Of a DNA stretch of 64,000 nt, positions 42,753 to 51,523 are shown one piece after another (positions within the stretch are counted from its first letter, which is position 1; the number at the start of each line of letters is the position of its first letter). Below the pieces are notes generated by a model. That model searched no databases, was not told where the DNA came from, and was given only the letters and a program-made list of their open reading frames with translations. This DNA is from Thalassomonas viridans. Its GTDB lineage: Bacteria; Pseudomonadota; Gammaproteobacteria; Enterobacterales; Alteromonadaceae. The stretch is taken from NCBI RefSeq assembly GCF_000948985.2, contig NZ_CP059733.1, positions 310,001 to 374,000 on the forward strand, written 5' to 3'. A program made the translations under genes and the position numbers.

Positions 42753-43130
42753 CTAACAGCCGGTATGCTTGCCTTGCAGATGCAGGCTGACGGCTTTAGC
42801 GATAAAGGCTTCGACTTGGGTATCCGCCACCGGTATTGATTTTTTGAACCTGATACAGCCTTTGCCGAGATCTAACCCAGCCAGCAACTCTCCCTGTTCG
42901 TCGATAGCGCTGATATTGCCGACATACAGGCTGACATAATGTTTCTGTGCGTTAAGGTGGAACAGGCTGCCGCGGCTGTCGCTGTAACTGAGCATTTTGT
43001 ACTGTATGCCTTCGGTTAAAAAAGGGGCCGCATCTTTGATCAGACTCCTGAGTTGTTCCAGGGTATCGCGGCGCCAGTCATCGGCCAGGGCGTTGAGATA
43101 TTGTTTTGGGGTTGCTACGTCGTATTGCAT
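42753..43130 (-). CDS. DUF1801 (YdhG-like) protein
   Basis: This 125-residue protein has the DUF1801 fold: N-terminal helices (YLNALADDWRRDTLEQLRSLI), then GIQYKMLSYS and the basic CIRFKKSIPV segment. It is related to the frataxin-like iron-chaperone fold of YdhG; function in bacteria is not settled. It lies 13 bp downstream of the MAPEG gene. Confidence 0.82.
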   Translation of the reverse strand: MQYDVATPKQYLNALADDWRRDTLEQLRSLIKDAAPFLTEGIQYKMLSYSDSRGSLFHLNAQKHYVSLYVGNISAIDEQGELLAGLDLGKGCIRFKKSIPVADTQVEAFIAKAVSLHLQGKHTGC

Positions 43131-43143
43131 ACCGGCTCCGGGA

Positions 43144-43569
43144 TTAAAAGGCTTGAAATAAAATGCTGCCGAAAATAAATGAGGTCAATAAAATCAGCAG
43201 GATACAACCTAAGGTAAAGACTTTTTTCCTGTGGGGCACATAGTTGGAGCCCGTGTGGATCACGGCATGGACGATGCGGCTAAAGACAAAAGCCCAGGCC
43301 ACCAGCTGCACATAAATATTGGTAAAGCCCATGGCCCAGAGGATAAAAATCAGTACATAGAATAATACCGGCAGTTCGAACTGGTTGCGGATGCAGTTAT
43401 TGATCTTACGGACACTGTCGGGCCAGGCATCATCATGTAAGGCACGGCGAGCCTGGTCGACCTGGCCCTCTTTGATCGCCTGCGCCTTGGTTTTGGCAAG
43501 CCGGATATACAGGACAAAGACGATGGCGATATTGACCAGTACAGGTAAAAATATCAGGTTATTTTGCAT
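43144..43569 (-). CDS. MAPEG family membrane protein
   Basis: This 141-residue integral membrane protein has four helices. The motif NQFELPVLFYVL after a basic first loop is the hallmark of MAPEG (membrane-associated eicosanoid/glutathione metabolism) proteins. Bacterial members may have glutathione transferase or peroxidase activity; the substrate is unknown. Its 5' end overlaps grpB-like gene by 11 bp. Confidence 0.85.
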   Translation of the reverse strand: MQNNLIFLPVLVNIAIVFVLYIRLAKTKAQAIKEGQVDQARRALHDDAWPDSVRKINNCIRNQFELPVLFYVLIFILWAMGFTNIYVQLVAWAFVFSRIVHAVIHTGSNYVPHRKKVFTLGCILLILLTSFIFGSILFQAF

Positions 43570-44083
43570 GTGATCCCTCTTTGGTTTTTGTTAGCAGTGC
43601 CTGAATAAAAGGCCATTTTTTCTGGGTATAAAGTTCGCGGTCATGTTTGTACTCCCGGGCGAGCTTTTTTTTCAGCTCGCTGTATTCGGCGGCGTCCTCT
43701 GGATGTTTGCGCAAATGGTCGCGAAACGCCAGGCGCTCAAGCCATAACGGGCTGTTAAAAGGCACCAGGTGCAAATGGTGGGTGCGTATCTCAGGCATCG
43801 GCTTGCAAAACCAGTGCATGACTTCGCTTTTGTAGGGGTAATAGCAATAGCCGTTGGCGGACAAGATGGCGATGGCATCCCGGGAATCTGCCAGGCTTTT
43901 TACCCCGAGCATAATATCTATTACCGGTTTGGCCGCCAGCCCCGGAACTGAAGTGCTGCCGACATGTTCGATGCCGCCGGTGACAAACTGCGGCAACAGC
44001 TTTGCCAAAAATGCTTTTTCGGCTGCAAACATAGCCGGCCATTCGGGGTTGTAGTCGCTGATGATGATGGCGTCTTCACTCAT
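43559..44083 (-). CDS. GrpB family protein (UPF0157)
   Basis: This 174-residue nucleotidyltransferase-fold protein is of the GrpB/UPF0157 family: early VTGGIEHVGSTSVPGLAAKP with the GSTSV strand, then DIMLGV and a late LHLVPFNSPLWLERLAFRDH. Function is uncertain (adenylyltransferase-like fold). The ATG chosen has GGGGA 7 nt upstream; a TTG 10 codons earlier is less likely. It overlaps the MAPEG gene by 11 bp, so the two are coupled. Confidence 0.85.
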   Translation of the reverse strand: MSEDAIIISDYNPEWPAMFAAEKAFLAKLLPQFVTGGIEHVGSTSVPGLAAKPVIDIMLGVKSLADSRDAIAILSANGYCYYPYKSEVMHWFCKPMPEIRTHHLHLVPFNSPLWLERLAFRDHLRKHPEDAAEYSELKKKLAREYKHDRELYTQKKWPFIQALLTKTKEGSHAK

Positions 44084-44327
44084 CGTTTTTTCCCCAGGAG
44101 GGGGACGGCCCAAAGCCCGTTTAAAAGTGCCTGCCGGGTTAGTTTGCCTTGTTCCATATATGTGCTCTTGTGCTAATCAGCCGCCTTTTGTTGCGGAGAT
44201 TCCTCTTTATTGGCTATAACTTAGCACAACTAAGCGCCTACAGAACGGAAAAAAACTGTTCCGGTTCACTTATTTTTTGCAAAGTGCCTGATGCAACAAG
44301 CTGGAATCCTTTAAGCACATATTAAGG

Positions 44328-44588
44328 TAATACCAAACGAAATAATGAATCGATCACCTTCAATGGTCTAAACTTTCAATCTCTTCGTTGCGCTCAATCC
44401 CAATAGCTGGCTATTGCTCGGCAAACTGCTCCTGCGTTGTCCTAATAGCCAACATCCATGTTGGGATCAATCACGCGCCTCGCCTGCATGGATGCAGGTG
44501 CTTAGCTTTAGTCAGGAACAATAAAGCTGTGAACTTGACTGTTTATCCTCATTGAATCTTGATCGATTCTTTATTACGTTTGGTATAA
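44328..44588. mobile_element. 261-bp MITE-like element with 29-bp terminal inverted repeats
   Basis: The terminal repeats at 44328-44356 and 44560-44588 match in 26 of 29 positions and begin TAATACCAAACG / TTATACCAAACG. Inside are three perfect hairpins: AATAGC-TG-GCTATT, CCAACAT-CC-ATGTTGG and CCTGCAT-GG-ATGCAGG. There is no coding frame. The features fit a non-autonomous miniature inverted-repeat element. It ends one base before the stop codon of the neighbouring minus-strand gene. Confidence 0.75.
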
Positions 44589-44589
44589 G

Positions 44590-45108
44590 TTAATTATCAT
44601 AGTCGCTAACAATAAACTCATCTCGTGCTATTTTTGCCATCATTTTTTCCCAAAAAGCCTTGTTTTCTTCTTTGCCCATGGCAGCGATATCCTGCTCCAT
44701 GCTTTGCCAGGCGTGCTCGTCCAGTACCCCGGATTCAAACACTTTTTCGATTGACCCGGCAAAGACTTGCGGCTGGTTAACCTGGGCTGTTTGAGTCGGT
44801 TCCGGGCGGTTTTGCCGGTACGCGAGGGCATCTTGCAGTCCCTGGCTGTTTTGTCTGCTGGTTTCGCTGAGGCGGTTAAGGGCCTGGTTGATGAGGCTTA
44901 ACTCGGCAGATAACTCTTCAAAGCGGGACTCCAACCGGATTAGCCTGTCCAGCTCTGCGCCCAGTTTATCTTTTGCTATATTCGGGTTTGCCGCCGCCGG
45001 TTTGTTATCCCGGGTAATGCCGGATTGCAGGTCGTATAACATGCCGATGTTGGCCAGCATAAGGAGGCAAAACAGGGTTAACAGGTATTTGTTGATTGTC
45101 ATCGTCAT
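44590..45108 (-). CDS. Small inner-membrane coiled-coil protein
   Basis: This 172-residue protein has one N-terminal membrane helix (about residues 6-26, KYLLTLFCLLMLANIGML) and a Glu/Leu-rich coiled coil (about 50-90) followed by a charged globular tail (VLDEHAWQSMEQDIAAMG). The family is not recognised. The start (ATG) has AAGGAG close upstream. Its stop lies directly at the MITE boundary. The secreted beta-rich gene lies 65 bp upstream. Confidence 0.7.
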   Translation of the reverse strand: MTMTINKYLLTLFCLLMLANIGMLYDLQSGITRDNKPAAANPNIAKDKLGAELDRLIRLESRFEELSAELSLINQALNRLSETSRQNSQGLQDALAYRQNRPEPTQTAQVNQPQVFAGSIEKVFESGVLDEHAWQSMEQDIAAMGKEENKAFWEKMMAKIARDEFIVSDYDN

Positions 45109-45173
45109 GCTCCTTGTTTGCAGTTGTACCGTGGAAGTTAAAGAGGCCAGCCAGGTGGCTGGCCGGAATATTT

Positions 45174-45608
45174 TTAGTAGGTAATAGTGATGGCGTTGTG
45201 GTTACCGGCAAAGGTCGCATCTTCCAGGTAGGTAAAACCGGCGGAAGTGGCGCTGACACCGCCGACTTGTGCACCGTTGCCAAAGTAATGGGAGCCCTGC
45301 ACGGTAAAGTTATAGTTGCCCCATTTCCAGATAATGGTCATCTCCATGGAGGACTTGTTTACCGAGGACGGAATACCAAAACTGACCCGTTTTTTCCGGG
45401 TATAGTAACCGACATGGGTGTTGCCAATGTAAACATCGCCGCCGTCAAACTGCCAGCGTCCTTCGGCGTCGTTGACATTGGTTAGATTACTTTTCTTCAC
45501 CAGTTTGTAAGTGGCTGTAGCCGCCTGTGACGGCATAGATACCATTACCCCTAAAAGAATGGCGGTTGCCGCCAGCACTGCCTTGTTATTAAATTTAATA
45601 TTAAACAT
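45174..45608 (-). CDS. Small secreted beta-rich protein of unknown function
   Basis: This 144-residue protein has a signal peptide (to about residue 30, SQAATA) and a mature part made of short beta strands with aromatic residues (GNTHVGYYTRKKR, TIIWKWGNYNFTVQGSHYFG). The pattern recalls allene-oxide-cyclase or dirigent-like barrels but no motif decides. It could interact with glycans or membranes. It is transcribed toward the coiled-coil membrane protein gene. Confidence 0.65.
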   Translation of the reverse strand: MFNIKFNNKAVLAATAILLGVMVSMPSQAATATYKLVKKSNLTNVNDAEGRWQFDGGDVYIGNTHVGYYTRKKRVSFGIPSSVNKSSMEMTIIWKWGNYNFTVQGSHYFGNGAQVGGVSATSAGFTYLEDATFAGNHNAITITY

Positions 45609-45882
45609 CCGACTCTCCTCAGTTGAACTGATTGTTTATAAAACCAAATGGTTACGCACAACTCCATCCGGACTGACAGCCATATTCGCCACGGCAAAAT
45701 ACGGGAATATGCAGTTTTATATCTGATTGAAACACTGCAAATGAAACCCTTAGCCCCTGCATAAAAGCTTCACTTACTCTAGTGCTTCAATCCGGGGAAA
45801 TGTCTCACTCAGGGGAGGAATTTTCTTGGGTTAGTTGGTCGGATACTTTGACATGGTTTTGACCGGAGGGTGAGAGCGCCTT

Positions 45883-46815
45883 TTAATAATTCATCTGGTG
45901 CCGCAATTCATGCGTCAGCCAGTCGACAAAGTAACGGATGCGGGTCGACATCAGTTTGGCATGGGAATAGACAATATTGACATCAAGCGGCGGCGGTTCA
46001 TATTGCTCAAGCAGCAGGCAGAGCTCACCGCTGGCAAGCTCTTTTTCCACCTGGTATGAGAGAAACATGCCCAGGCCCAGCCCTTCTTTGACGACATTTA
46101 ATGCCGAAGTTATGTTGTTGCAGGCAAGCGGCCCTTTTACCGGGATCGAAAGGATTTTTTCCCCCTGGTGCAAATGCCAGTTAGTGCCGTGGCTTAAACC
46201 TGTAAACAGAATGCAGGGGGCGTTACTGAGATCTTTGGGCCGGGTGATGACGTCAATTTCATTTAACAGCTTAGGCGTTGCGCATATCATTCTGCGCACG
46301 CTGCCAACCTGTTTCGCCACCATGTTGGAATCGTCTAAAGGGCCGATACGGACGGCGACATCAATCCCTTCTTCGAGCAAGTTGAGGTTTTGATCCGACA
46401 GCTGCAAATCTATGGTCATTTGCGGATGTTCTTTCAGGAACTTTGCTACTAAGGGGGCTATGTAAGTCGAGCCGTACATGACGGATGCGGTGACTTTCAA
46501 GTTACCACTCGGCGCTTTTTGGTGGGCGCTTATTTCCAGTTCCGACTGTTCAATTTCATAAAGAATGCGGCGGCAGCGCTGCAGGTAACGCTGGCCTTCT
46601 TCGGTGATGGTGATCTTGCGGGTGGTGCGGTTAATCAGGCGGATATTTAAATGTTCTTCCAGCGCCGCCAGGGTGCGTACCACGGTTGGCAATGAGGTAT
46701 TTAATTTATTGGCGGCTTTGGTCAAACTGCCGCTTTCGACGATCTGCACAAAAACCTGCATCGCAATCAGCTTGTTAATGCTAATTACTCCATAAAGTGA
46801 AAGTATCTTATTCAC
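45883..46815 (-). CDS. LysR family regulator, divergent from the DsrE/oxidoreductase unit
   Basis: This regulator of about 310 residues has the LysR HTH (MQVFVQIVESGSLTKAANKL, THR KIT at the wing) and an effector domain. The annotated start is GTG; the core protein starts near the internal MQVFVQ at residue 19 and another start in between is possible. It is divergent, with a 97-bp gap, from the DsrE and flavo-iron-sulfur genes, which it should control. Confidence 0.88.
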   Translation of the reverse strand: MNKILSLYGVISINKLIAMQVFVQIVESGSLTKAANKLNTSLPTVVRTLAALEEHLNIRLINRTTRKITITEEGQRYLQRCRRILYEIEQSELEISAHQKAPSGNLKVTASVMYGSTYIAPLVAKFLKEHPQMTIDLQLSDQNLNLLEEGIDVAVRIGPLDDSNMVAKQVGSVRRMICATPKLLNEIDVITRPKDLSNAPCILFTGLSHGTNWHLHQGEKILSIPVKGPLACNNITSALNVVKEGLGLGMFLSYQVEKELASGELCLLLEQYEPPPLDVNIVYSHAKLMSTRIRYFVDWLTHELRHQMNY

Positions 46816-46912
46816 AATAGCGCATTTATTCCACTAATCAAAATACTAATAATGAATTTCAGAAACAGGGGAGCACCAGCTTCCAAACCCGTAACTCTTT
46901 AGGAGAGAAAAA

Positions 46913-47287
46913 ATGAAAGCAGCAATATTAGTATTATCCGATCCAAACCACGGTCAGGAAGAAGCCTTAGGCCGGTTATTCAATGCCCTGGCGACGGCTT
47001 TTGATTACAAGCAAAGCGGTGCCGAGGTGCAGGTGATTTTTAACGGTACCGGCACCCGCTGGATTGCCGAGTTGAGCAAACCTGAACACCCGGCTTACGC
47101 CTTATTCGATGCGGTAAAAGATACCGTTGCCGGGGTATCCTGTGGCTGTGCCGACGTCTTCGGTTCGGCGGAACAGGTGGAAACCTCAGGTTTTGATTTC
47201 CTGACGGAAAACGCCGTTCCCGGTACCCGGGGTTTGCCAAGTCTGCACAGGCTGGCGACAGAAGGTTATACCTTGCTTACCTTCTAA
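46913..47287 (+). CDS. DsrE-family protein
   Basis: This 124-residue protein has the DsrE/TusD fold: ILVLSDPNHGQEEALGRLFN at the start, a small loop with SCGCAD (Cys pair at about 78-80) and a C-terminal beta strand. DsrE-like proteins move sulfur or interact with flavoproteins. It has AGGAGAG upstream of the ATG and lies 65 bp before the large oxidoreductase gene, separated by a hairpin AGGCTCC...GGGAGCCT. Confidence 0.83.
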   Translation: MKAAILVLSDPNHGQEEALGRLFNALATAFDYKQSGAEVQVIFNGTGTRWIAELSKPEHPAYALFDAVKDTVAGVSCGCADVFGSAEQVETSGFDFLTENAVPGTRGLPSLHRLATEGYTLLTF

Positions 47288-47352
47288 AACTCACACTCAT
47301 TGGCAAACGCCAGGCTCCTCATAGGGGAGCCTGCCTTGTTGAGGTTAATCAC

Positions 47353-49242
47353 ATGACTTTATCATCACCTTTTCATCCCGGCGAATTAGCGGTACAGGTT
47401 CGGGCTAATGAAGCGGATATCGCCCAACGTAACGCTACTGTGGTCAGCAAGCATATTATTAAAGGTGCGCTGCCTTTTATCGGCCAGCAGTTTATGGCGG
47501 TGGTCAGCAGTTCAGATGAAGATAACCGTATCTGGACCTCGGTATTATTTGGCGAGCCGGGCTTTATCAGCGCCCCCGACGATCAGCATGTGCTGATTAA
47601 TCCCCAACAAATGATCGGGCAAGCCGACGATCCGCTTTGGCGCAATATCCGGCATAACTCCCAGGTGGGCCTGTTGATCATTGAGCTCAGTACCCGCCGC
47701 CGTTTACGGGTAAATGGCAGTATCAGCTTATTGGCAAGCGGCCGGTATCAGGTCACAGTGGCGCAGGCTTATCCCAACTGTCCTAAGTATATTCAGCGCA
47801 GGCAGCCTGCTTTAGCCGAAGGGGTATTGTCTTATGTCACTCCTGCGCCGAGAGCGGGGGAGGTCTTAACATCAGAACAAGTTGACTTGATTGTCCGCTC
47901 TGACAGTCTTTTTGTCGGCTCCGGCGTATCTGATCTTCATTACGATGCCTCATATCGCGGCGGCGATCCCGGCTTTGTTGCTGTCGTTAGTAAGCAGCAA
48001 CTGCTTATTCCCGACTATAAAGGCAACAGCATGTTCAATACGTTGGGTAACTTTGAATTAAACCCGCATGCCGGTCTGGTTTTTATCGATTTTGAAAACA
48101 ACAAATTATTGCAGTTAACGGGCACGGCAAAAGTCTTGTGGGGCCATAAAGATGATGAAGACAGAACCGGCGGCACTAAACGCTACTGGCACTTTAATAT
48201 TACCGGCTGGCGGGAAACCGACTTGCCTCCCGGCCTGCACTGGACTTTTTTTGATTATTCTCCCCATAATCCAAAACCAAAAAGTAGTGAAGACTTAGCC
48301 CTGGTAGTGGCCGACATTGAGCAAAAATCACCGAAAGTAAAACTATTCAGGCTAACGTCACAAACCGGCGTTATCTTGCCCGCCTTTGAACCGGGGGCGC
48401 ATTTGCCGGTTGAAGTTGAACTTCCCCGGGGTAAAAAAGCCTTAAGGCATTACTCGATTATTTCCTCAAGCCACGACAACCGGTTTTATGAAATTGCCGT
48501 ACAACAGGAAAAGCACGGCAGCGGCGGATCTAATTATCTGCACAAAAAAGTACGCACCGGCCAGGTGTTGACGGTCAAAGCGCCGGTGAATGAATTCTCC
48601 CTGTCGTCCAAGGGCAAGCATCATATTCTGATTGCCGGCGGTATAGGCATTACGCCCGTGCTCTCTATGTTAAGGCAGCTGGCTCAGGGTAAAGAGTCAT
48701 ATGAACTGCATTACAGCGTAAAAACCCGGGATGATCTTGTATTTAAAGAAGAAGTACAAAAGTTAGCCGGAGATAGGGCACACTTCTATTGCACCCGTGA
48801 AGAAAATGCCATCAGGCTGGATCTCAACACCTTGTTAGCCGCAGACAATAATTCCAGCCATGTCTACATATGCGGCCCGGCCGGCATGATCCAGGCAGTG
48901 AAAGACACCGCCGTCAGCAACGGCTGGCAGGCAAGCCAAATCCATTATGAAAGTTTCGGCGGTGCAATACAGGAAACGGATCGCGAAGTAGAAGTTAAAC
49001 TGCAAAAATCCGGACAGGTGATCGTTATCGACCCGAAAGAAACCTTGCTCGATGGTTTGCTCGCCGCAAAAGTACCTGTGCCGTTTGAATGTAAAAGGGG
49101 TGAGTGCGGCATGTGTGTTACTGAATATGTGGCAGGTACGCCGGAACACCGCGATGTCTATTTAACAAAAGAGGAAAAAGCCCACAGCATGTGCCTGTGC
49201 GTGTCCCGTGCGAAAAGCAAATCCATAACCCTGAATCTGTAA
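47353..49242 (+). CDS. Three-domain oxidoreductase: pyridoxamine-phosphate-oxidase-like, ferredoxin-NADP reductase-like, [2Fe-2S] ferredoxin
   Basis: This 629-residue cytoplasmic protein has an N-terminal FMN-binding split-barrel region (about 1-300; pyridoxamine 5'-phosphate oxidase-like), a FAD/NAD-binding reductase (about 310-535; RHYSIISSS, GGIGITPVLSML, YICGPAGMI), and a C-terminal plant-type ferredoxin (CKRGECGMC, with a fourth Cys in SMCLC). Such fusions may move electrons from NAD(P)H to a small substrate, possibly with sulfur or nitric-oxide links. It is cotranscribed after the DsrE gene and under the divergent LysR gene. Confidence 0.9.
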   Translation: MTLSSPFHPGELAVQVRANEADIAQRNATVVSKHIIKGALPFIGQQFMAVVSSSDEDNRIWTSVLFGEPGFISAPDDQHVLINPQQMIGQADDPLWRNIRHNSQVGLLIIELSTRRRLRVNGSISLLASGRYQVTVAQAYPNCPKYIQRRQPALAEGVLSYVTPAPRAGEVLTSEQVDLIVRSDSLFVGSGVSDLHYDASYRGGDPGFVAVVSKQQLLIPDYKGNSMFNTLGNFELNPHAGLVFIDFENNKLLQLTGTAKVLWGHKDDEDRTGGTKRYWHFNITGWRETDLPPGLHWTFFDYSPHNPKPKSSEDLALVVADIEQKSPKVKLFRLTSQTGVILPAFEPGAHLPVEVELPRGKKALRHYSIISSSHDNRFYEIAVQQEKHGSGGSNYLHKKVRTGQVLTVKAPVNEFSLSSKGKHHILIAGGIGITPVLSMLRQLAQGKESYELHYSVKTRDDLVFKEEVQKLAGDRAHFYCTREENAIRLDLNTLLAADNNSSHVYICGPAGMIQAVKDTAVSNGWQASQIHYESFGGAIQETDREVEVKLQKSGQVIVIDPKETLLDGLLAAKVPVPFECKRGECGMCVTEYVAGTPEHRDVYLTKEEKAHSMCLCVSRAKSKSITLNL

Positions 49243-49514
49243 GCCATCCCTTTAAATTACTGAGTTTAGGCGCTTTATTTCCCGGCGAATTTTCCCGGGA
49301 AATACCTCAATTCCAACCCGAAAATATATCGTCATTTCCTGTGGATTTATCTAGCCCTGTATACTATTACTAAAGGGGTTCCCAAGATTTACCCACACGC
49401 AACGGAGGTACCTTTTATTCCCTGAAAACACCTGATAGACGAGCGCTACCCCTGAGTGGACCAACACACAGAGGTAGCTAACCAAAATAGATACAAACCT
49501 AGGAGGTATCCATT
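49243..49514 (+). other. Leader region before the two small coupled genes
   Basis: About 270 bp with a TATACT-like -10 near 49362 and several purine-rich boxes (ACGGAGGT, ACAGAGGT, TAGGAGGT). The last TAGGAGGT is 6 nt from the first ATG. Short decoy frames or structured RNA are possible; I see no riboswitch match. Confidence 0.4.
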
Positions 49515-49703
49515 ATGGCTAAGCCTAATGATATGCCAGAGTTTCACTCGGTTAAAGTTTGTTTAACAGAAAATACACCTGCATTCACATCCATATTTCT
49601 GTCCGGACTCCCGCTACTGACGACGAACGGCTTTGCCGCTGATAGTTCAAGGTTAAGCATAAGCGTTTGGTCAATCACTAAAGGAGGGCAGTATCATGTC
49701 TGA
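49515..49703 (+). CDS. Small protein of unknown function (62 aa), first of a coupled pair
   Basis: It has a near-perfect ribosome site (TAGGAGGT) before ATG. The peptide begins MAKPNDMPEFHSVKVCLTE, is hydrophobic in the middle (IFLSGLPLLTTNGFAA) and ends QYHV. It overlaps the next gene by 8 bp and the next ribosome site (AAGGAGG) lies within its end, so translation is likely coupled. There are no recognisable domains. It could be a peptide toxin, a RiPP-like precursor or a regulator; I cannot choose. Confidence 0.6.
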   Translation: MAKPNDMPEFHSVKVCLTENTPAFTSIFLSGLPLLTTNGFAADSSRLSISVWSITKGGQYHV

Positions 49704-49941
49704 ATCAACCACTTATGATGAGGAAGTTAGCATAAAGCAGCTGTCCAGCGACTGTATCAGGCTTTGCGACGACTTTAACAAATTCAGTGAAGAATGCGCC
49801 TTTCTGTGCGATGCCTTTGCCGCTGTGGCCCGCGAGCCGGATGACATCAGCGAGGATACCAGTGAAGGAATAGGCCATCTCAGTTGTTGGCTCAAAGAAC
49901 AGGCCAGAGGTTATTGCTATAGAGATAGACAAGCTCCATGA
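49696..49941 (+). CDS. Small Cys-rich protein of unknown function (81 aa), second of the pair
   Basis: It has a strong ribosome site (AAGGAGG) 8 nt upstream. The peptide is acidic and helical with six Cys residues (including DCIRLCDDF and ECAFLCDAFAA about 15 residues apart), a pattern that could bind metal or form disulfides. There is no signal peptide. A terminator hairpin follows. I do not recognise a family. Confidence 0.68.
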   Translation: MSESTTYDEEVSIKQLSSDCIRLCDDFNKFSEECAFLCDAFAAVAREPDDISEDTSEGIGHLSCWLKEQARGYCYRDRQAP

Positions 49942-49990
49942 AGCTTTGTCTACCCTCGCCCGTGAGGAGCAAGCTTAAGGTTTAAGCAGT

Positions 49991-50019
49991 AAAACCCGGT
50001 TTTCGCGGACCGGGTTTTT
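49991..50019 (+). terminator. Terminator after the two small coupled genes
   Basis: AAAACCCGG...CCGGGTTTTT with a 10-nt loop, a strong hairpin followed by T. It closes the small-gene transcript before the alkylation-repair operon. Confidence 0.8.
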
Positions 50020-50158
50020 AAATCTGCTTGTGCCAACCTCTTACCTTTGCCCCTTTTTGAAAAACGATTAACATTCAGTTCCGATTCTGGCTAGGTTTTT
50101 TATTTTACTGGCGTATAGTGACCTCATTAGCTTGAATGCTTAGTGTAAAGGAACTGAA

Positions 50159-51523
50159 ATGCTCAACCCTGAAATTTGTCAAAAGGCCCGTTTTTCCCGG
50201 GATCCGCGATTTGACGGCAAATTTTTTACCGCAGTAAAAACCACGGGGATTTTTTGCCGCACCACTTGCCCCGTATCACCCCCTAAAGAAGAGAATGTCT
50301 GTTACTACGCTACCGCCATTGAAGCGGCCAATGCAGGCTTTCGTCCTTGTCTGCGCTGCCGCCCCGACAGTGCGCCGGGTTCTCCGGCATGGAAAGGGGT
50401 GAATACCACGTTAGAGCGGGCCATTAAGCTGATTGACGAAGGAGCATTGCAAAGCGGGGATTTACCTGCACTGGCGGAGCGGCTCGGGATCAGCGACAGA
50501 TACCTGAGGGAGTTGTTTAAAAAGCATTTGGGCACGTCGCCGAAAACCTATGCCCAGTACCAGCAATGCCTGTTTGCCAAACAATTGTTGCAGCAAACCA
50601 AGCTGCCGGTAACGCAAGTGGCGCTGGCCAGCGGCTTCAGCAGTATCCGCCGTTTTAACGATTGTTTTTTAAACCAGTTGAAATTAACACCGTCAAAAAT
50701 GCGTAAGTCGGTTGAGGAAACCACTAACAGTTTGCAGCTCAAACTGTATTACCGGCCGCCGTATAACTGGAGCCAAATGTCGGCTTTTTTGATGGCCAGG
50801 GCCATTCCCGGTTTGGAGTGGTGCGGTGAGCACAGTTATGGCCGTATGTTTGAATGGGCAGGCACCCGGGGTTGTTTTACGGCTAAACATGTCAGTGAAA
50901 ATTTCAGGTTTGATGTCACTATTGAAGTGGATGATGTCAGGCACTTAAAGGCAATCGTCAATAATATCCGCCGTATCTTAGATCTGGATGTGGATATGCA
51001 GATGGTGGAGCAGGATCTGGCCCGGAGCTGCCCCGATGATTTCACCGTTAAAGAAGGCATCCGCCTGCCGGGGATCTGGAGCATGTTTGAAGCGGGGATT
51101 AGGGCGATTTTAGGTCAGCAGATTTCCGTGACTGCGGCACGTAACCTGGTGACGGTTCTGGTGCACTCCCTGGGGGAGAGTAGCGGCGGCAAACACTTTT
51201 TTCCGATACCCGAGGCCATTGCCGATAACGAGCTGGATTGCCTGAAAATACCGGGTTCACGTAAACAAACGCTACGTAATCTTGCCCGCCATTACCTGGA
51301 CAGCGATAACTCGGATGACGCATCTGCCTGGCTCAAGCTTAAGGGCATAGGTCCGTGGACGGTAGATTATGCCAGGCTCAGGGGCTTAAGCGAGCCGGAT
51401 ATTTTTCTCGGCGGCGACCTGGGCGTGAAGAAAGCCATGGGGAAAAGTGCGCAAACGCTGAAGCCGGAACAGGCTTCCCCCTGGCGCAGTTATTTAACTT
51501 TTCAATTATGGAGCTTGCTCTGA
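50159..51523 (+). CDS. Ada-AlkA fusion: DNA methylation-responsive regulator and 3-methyladenine glycosylase
   Basis: This 454-residue protein has an Ada N-terminal domain with the zinc/methyl-acceptor cysteines Cys33, Cys37, Cys64 and Cys67 (GIFCRTTCP, FRPCLRCRP), then an AraC HTH (about 80-180), then an AlkA-type DNA glycosylase with a helix-hairpin-helix (LKGIGPWTVDYARLRGL) and catalytic Asp420 (FLGGDLGVKK). It senses methyl damage, activates alkylation-repair genes and removes alkylated bases. Its stop overlaps ogt by one base. Confidence 0.95.
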   Translation: MLNPEICQKARFSRDPRFDGKFFTAVKTTGIFCRTTCPVSPPKEENVCYYATAIEAANAGFRPCLRCRPDSAPGSPAWKGVNTTLERAIKLIDEGALQSGDLPALAERLGISDRYLRELFKKHLGTSPKTYAQYQQCLFAKQLLQQTKLPVTQVALASGFSSIRRFNDCFLNQLKLTPSKMRKSVEETTNSLQLKLYYRPPYNWSQMSAFLMARAIPGLEWCGEHSYGRMFEWAGTRGCFTAKHVSENFRFDVTIEVDDVRHLKAIVNNIRRILDLDVDMQMVEQDLARSCPDDFTVKEGIRLPGIWSMFEAGIRAILGQQISVTAARNLVTVLVHSLGESSGGKHFFPIPEAIADNELDCLKIPGSRKQTLRNLARHYLDSDNSDDASAWLKLKGIGPWTVDYARLRGLSEPDIFLGGDLGVKKAMGKSAQTLKPEQASPWRSYLTFQLWSLL

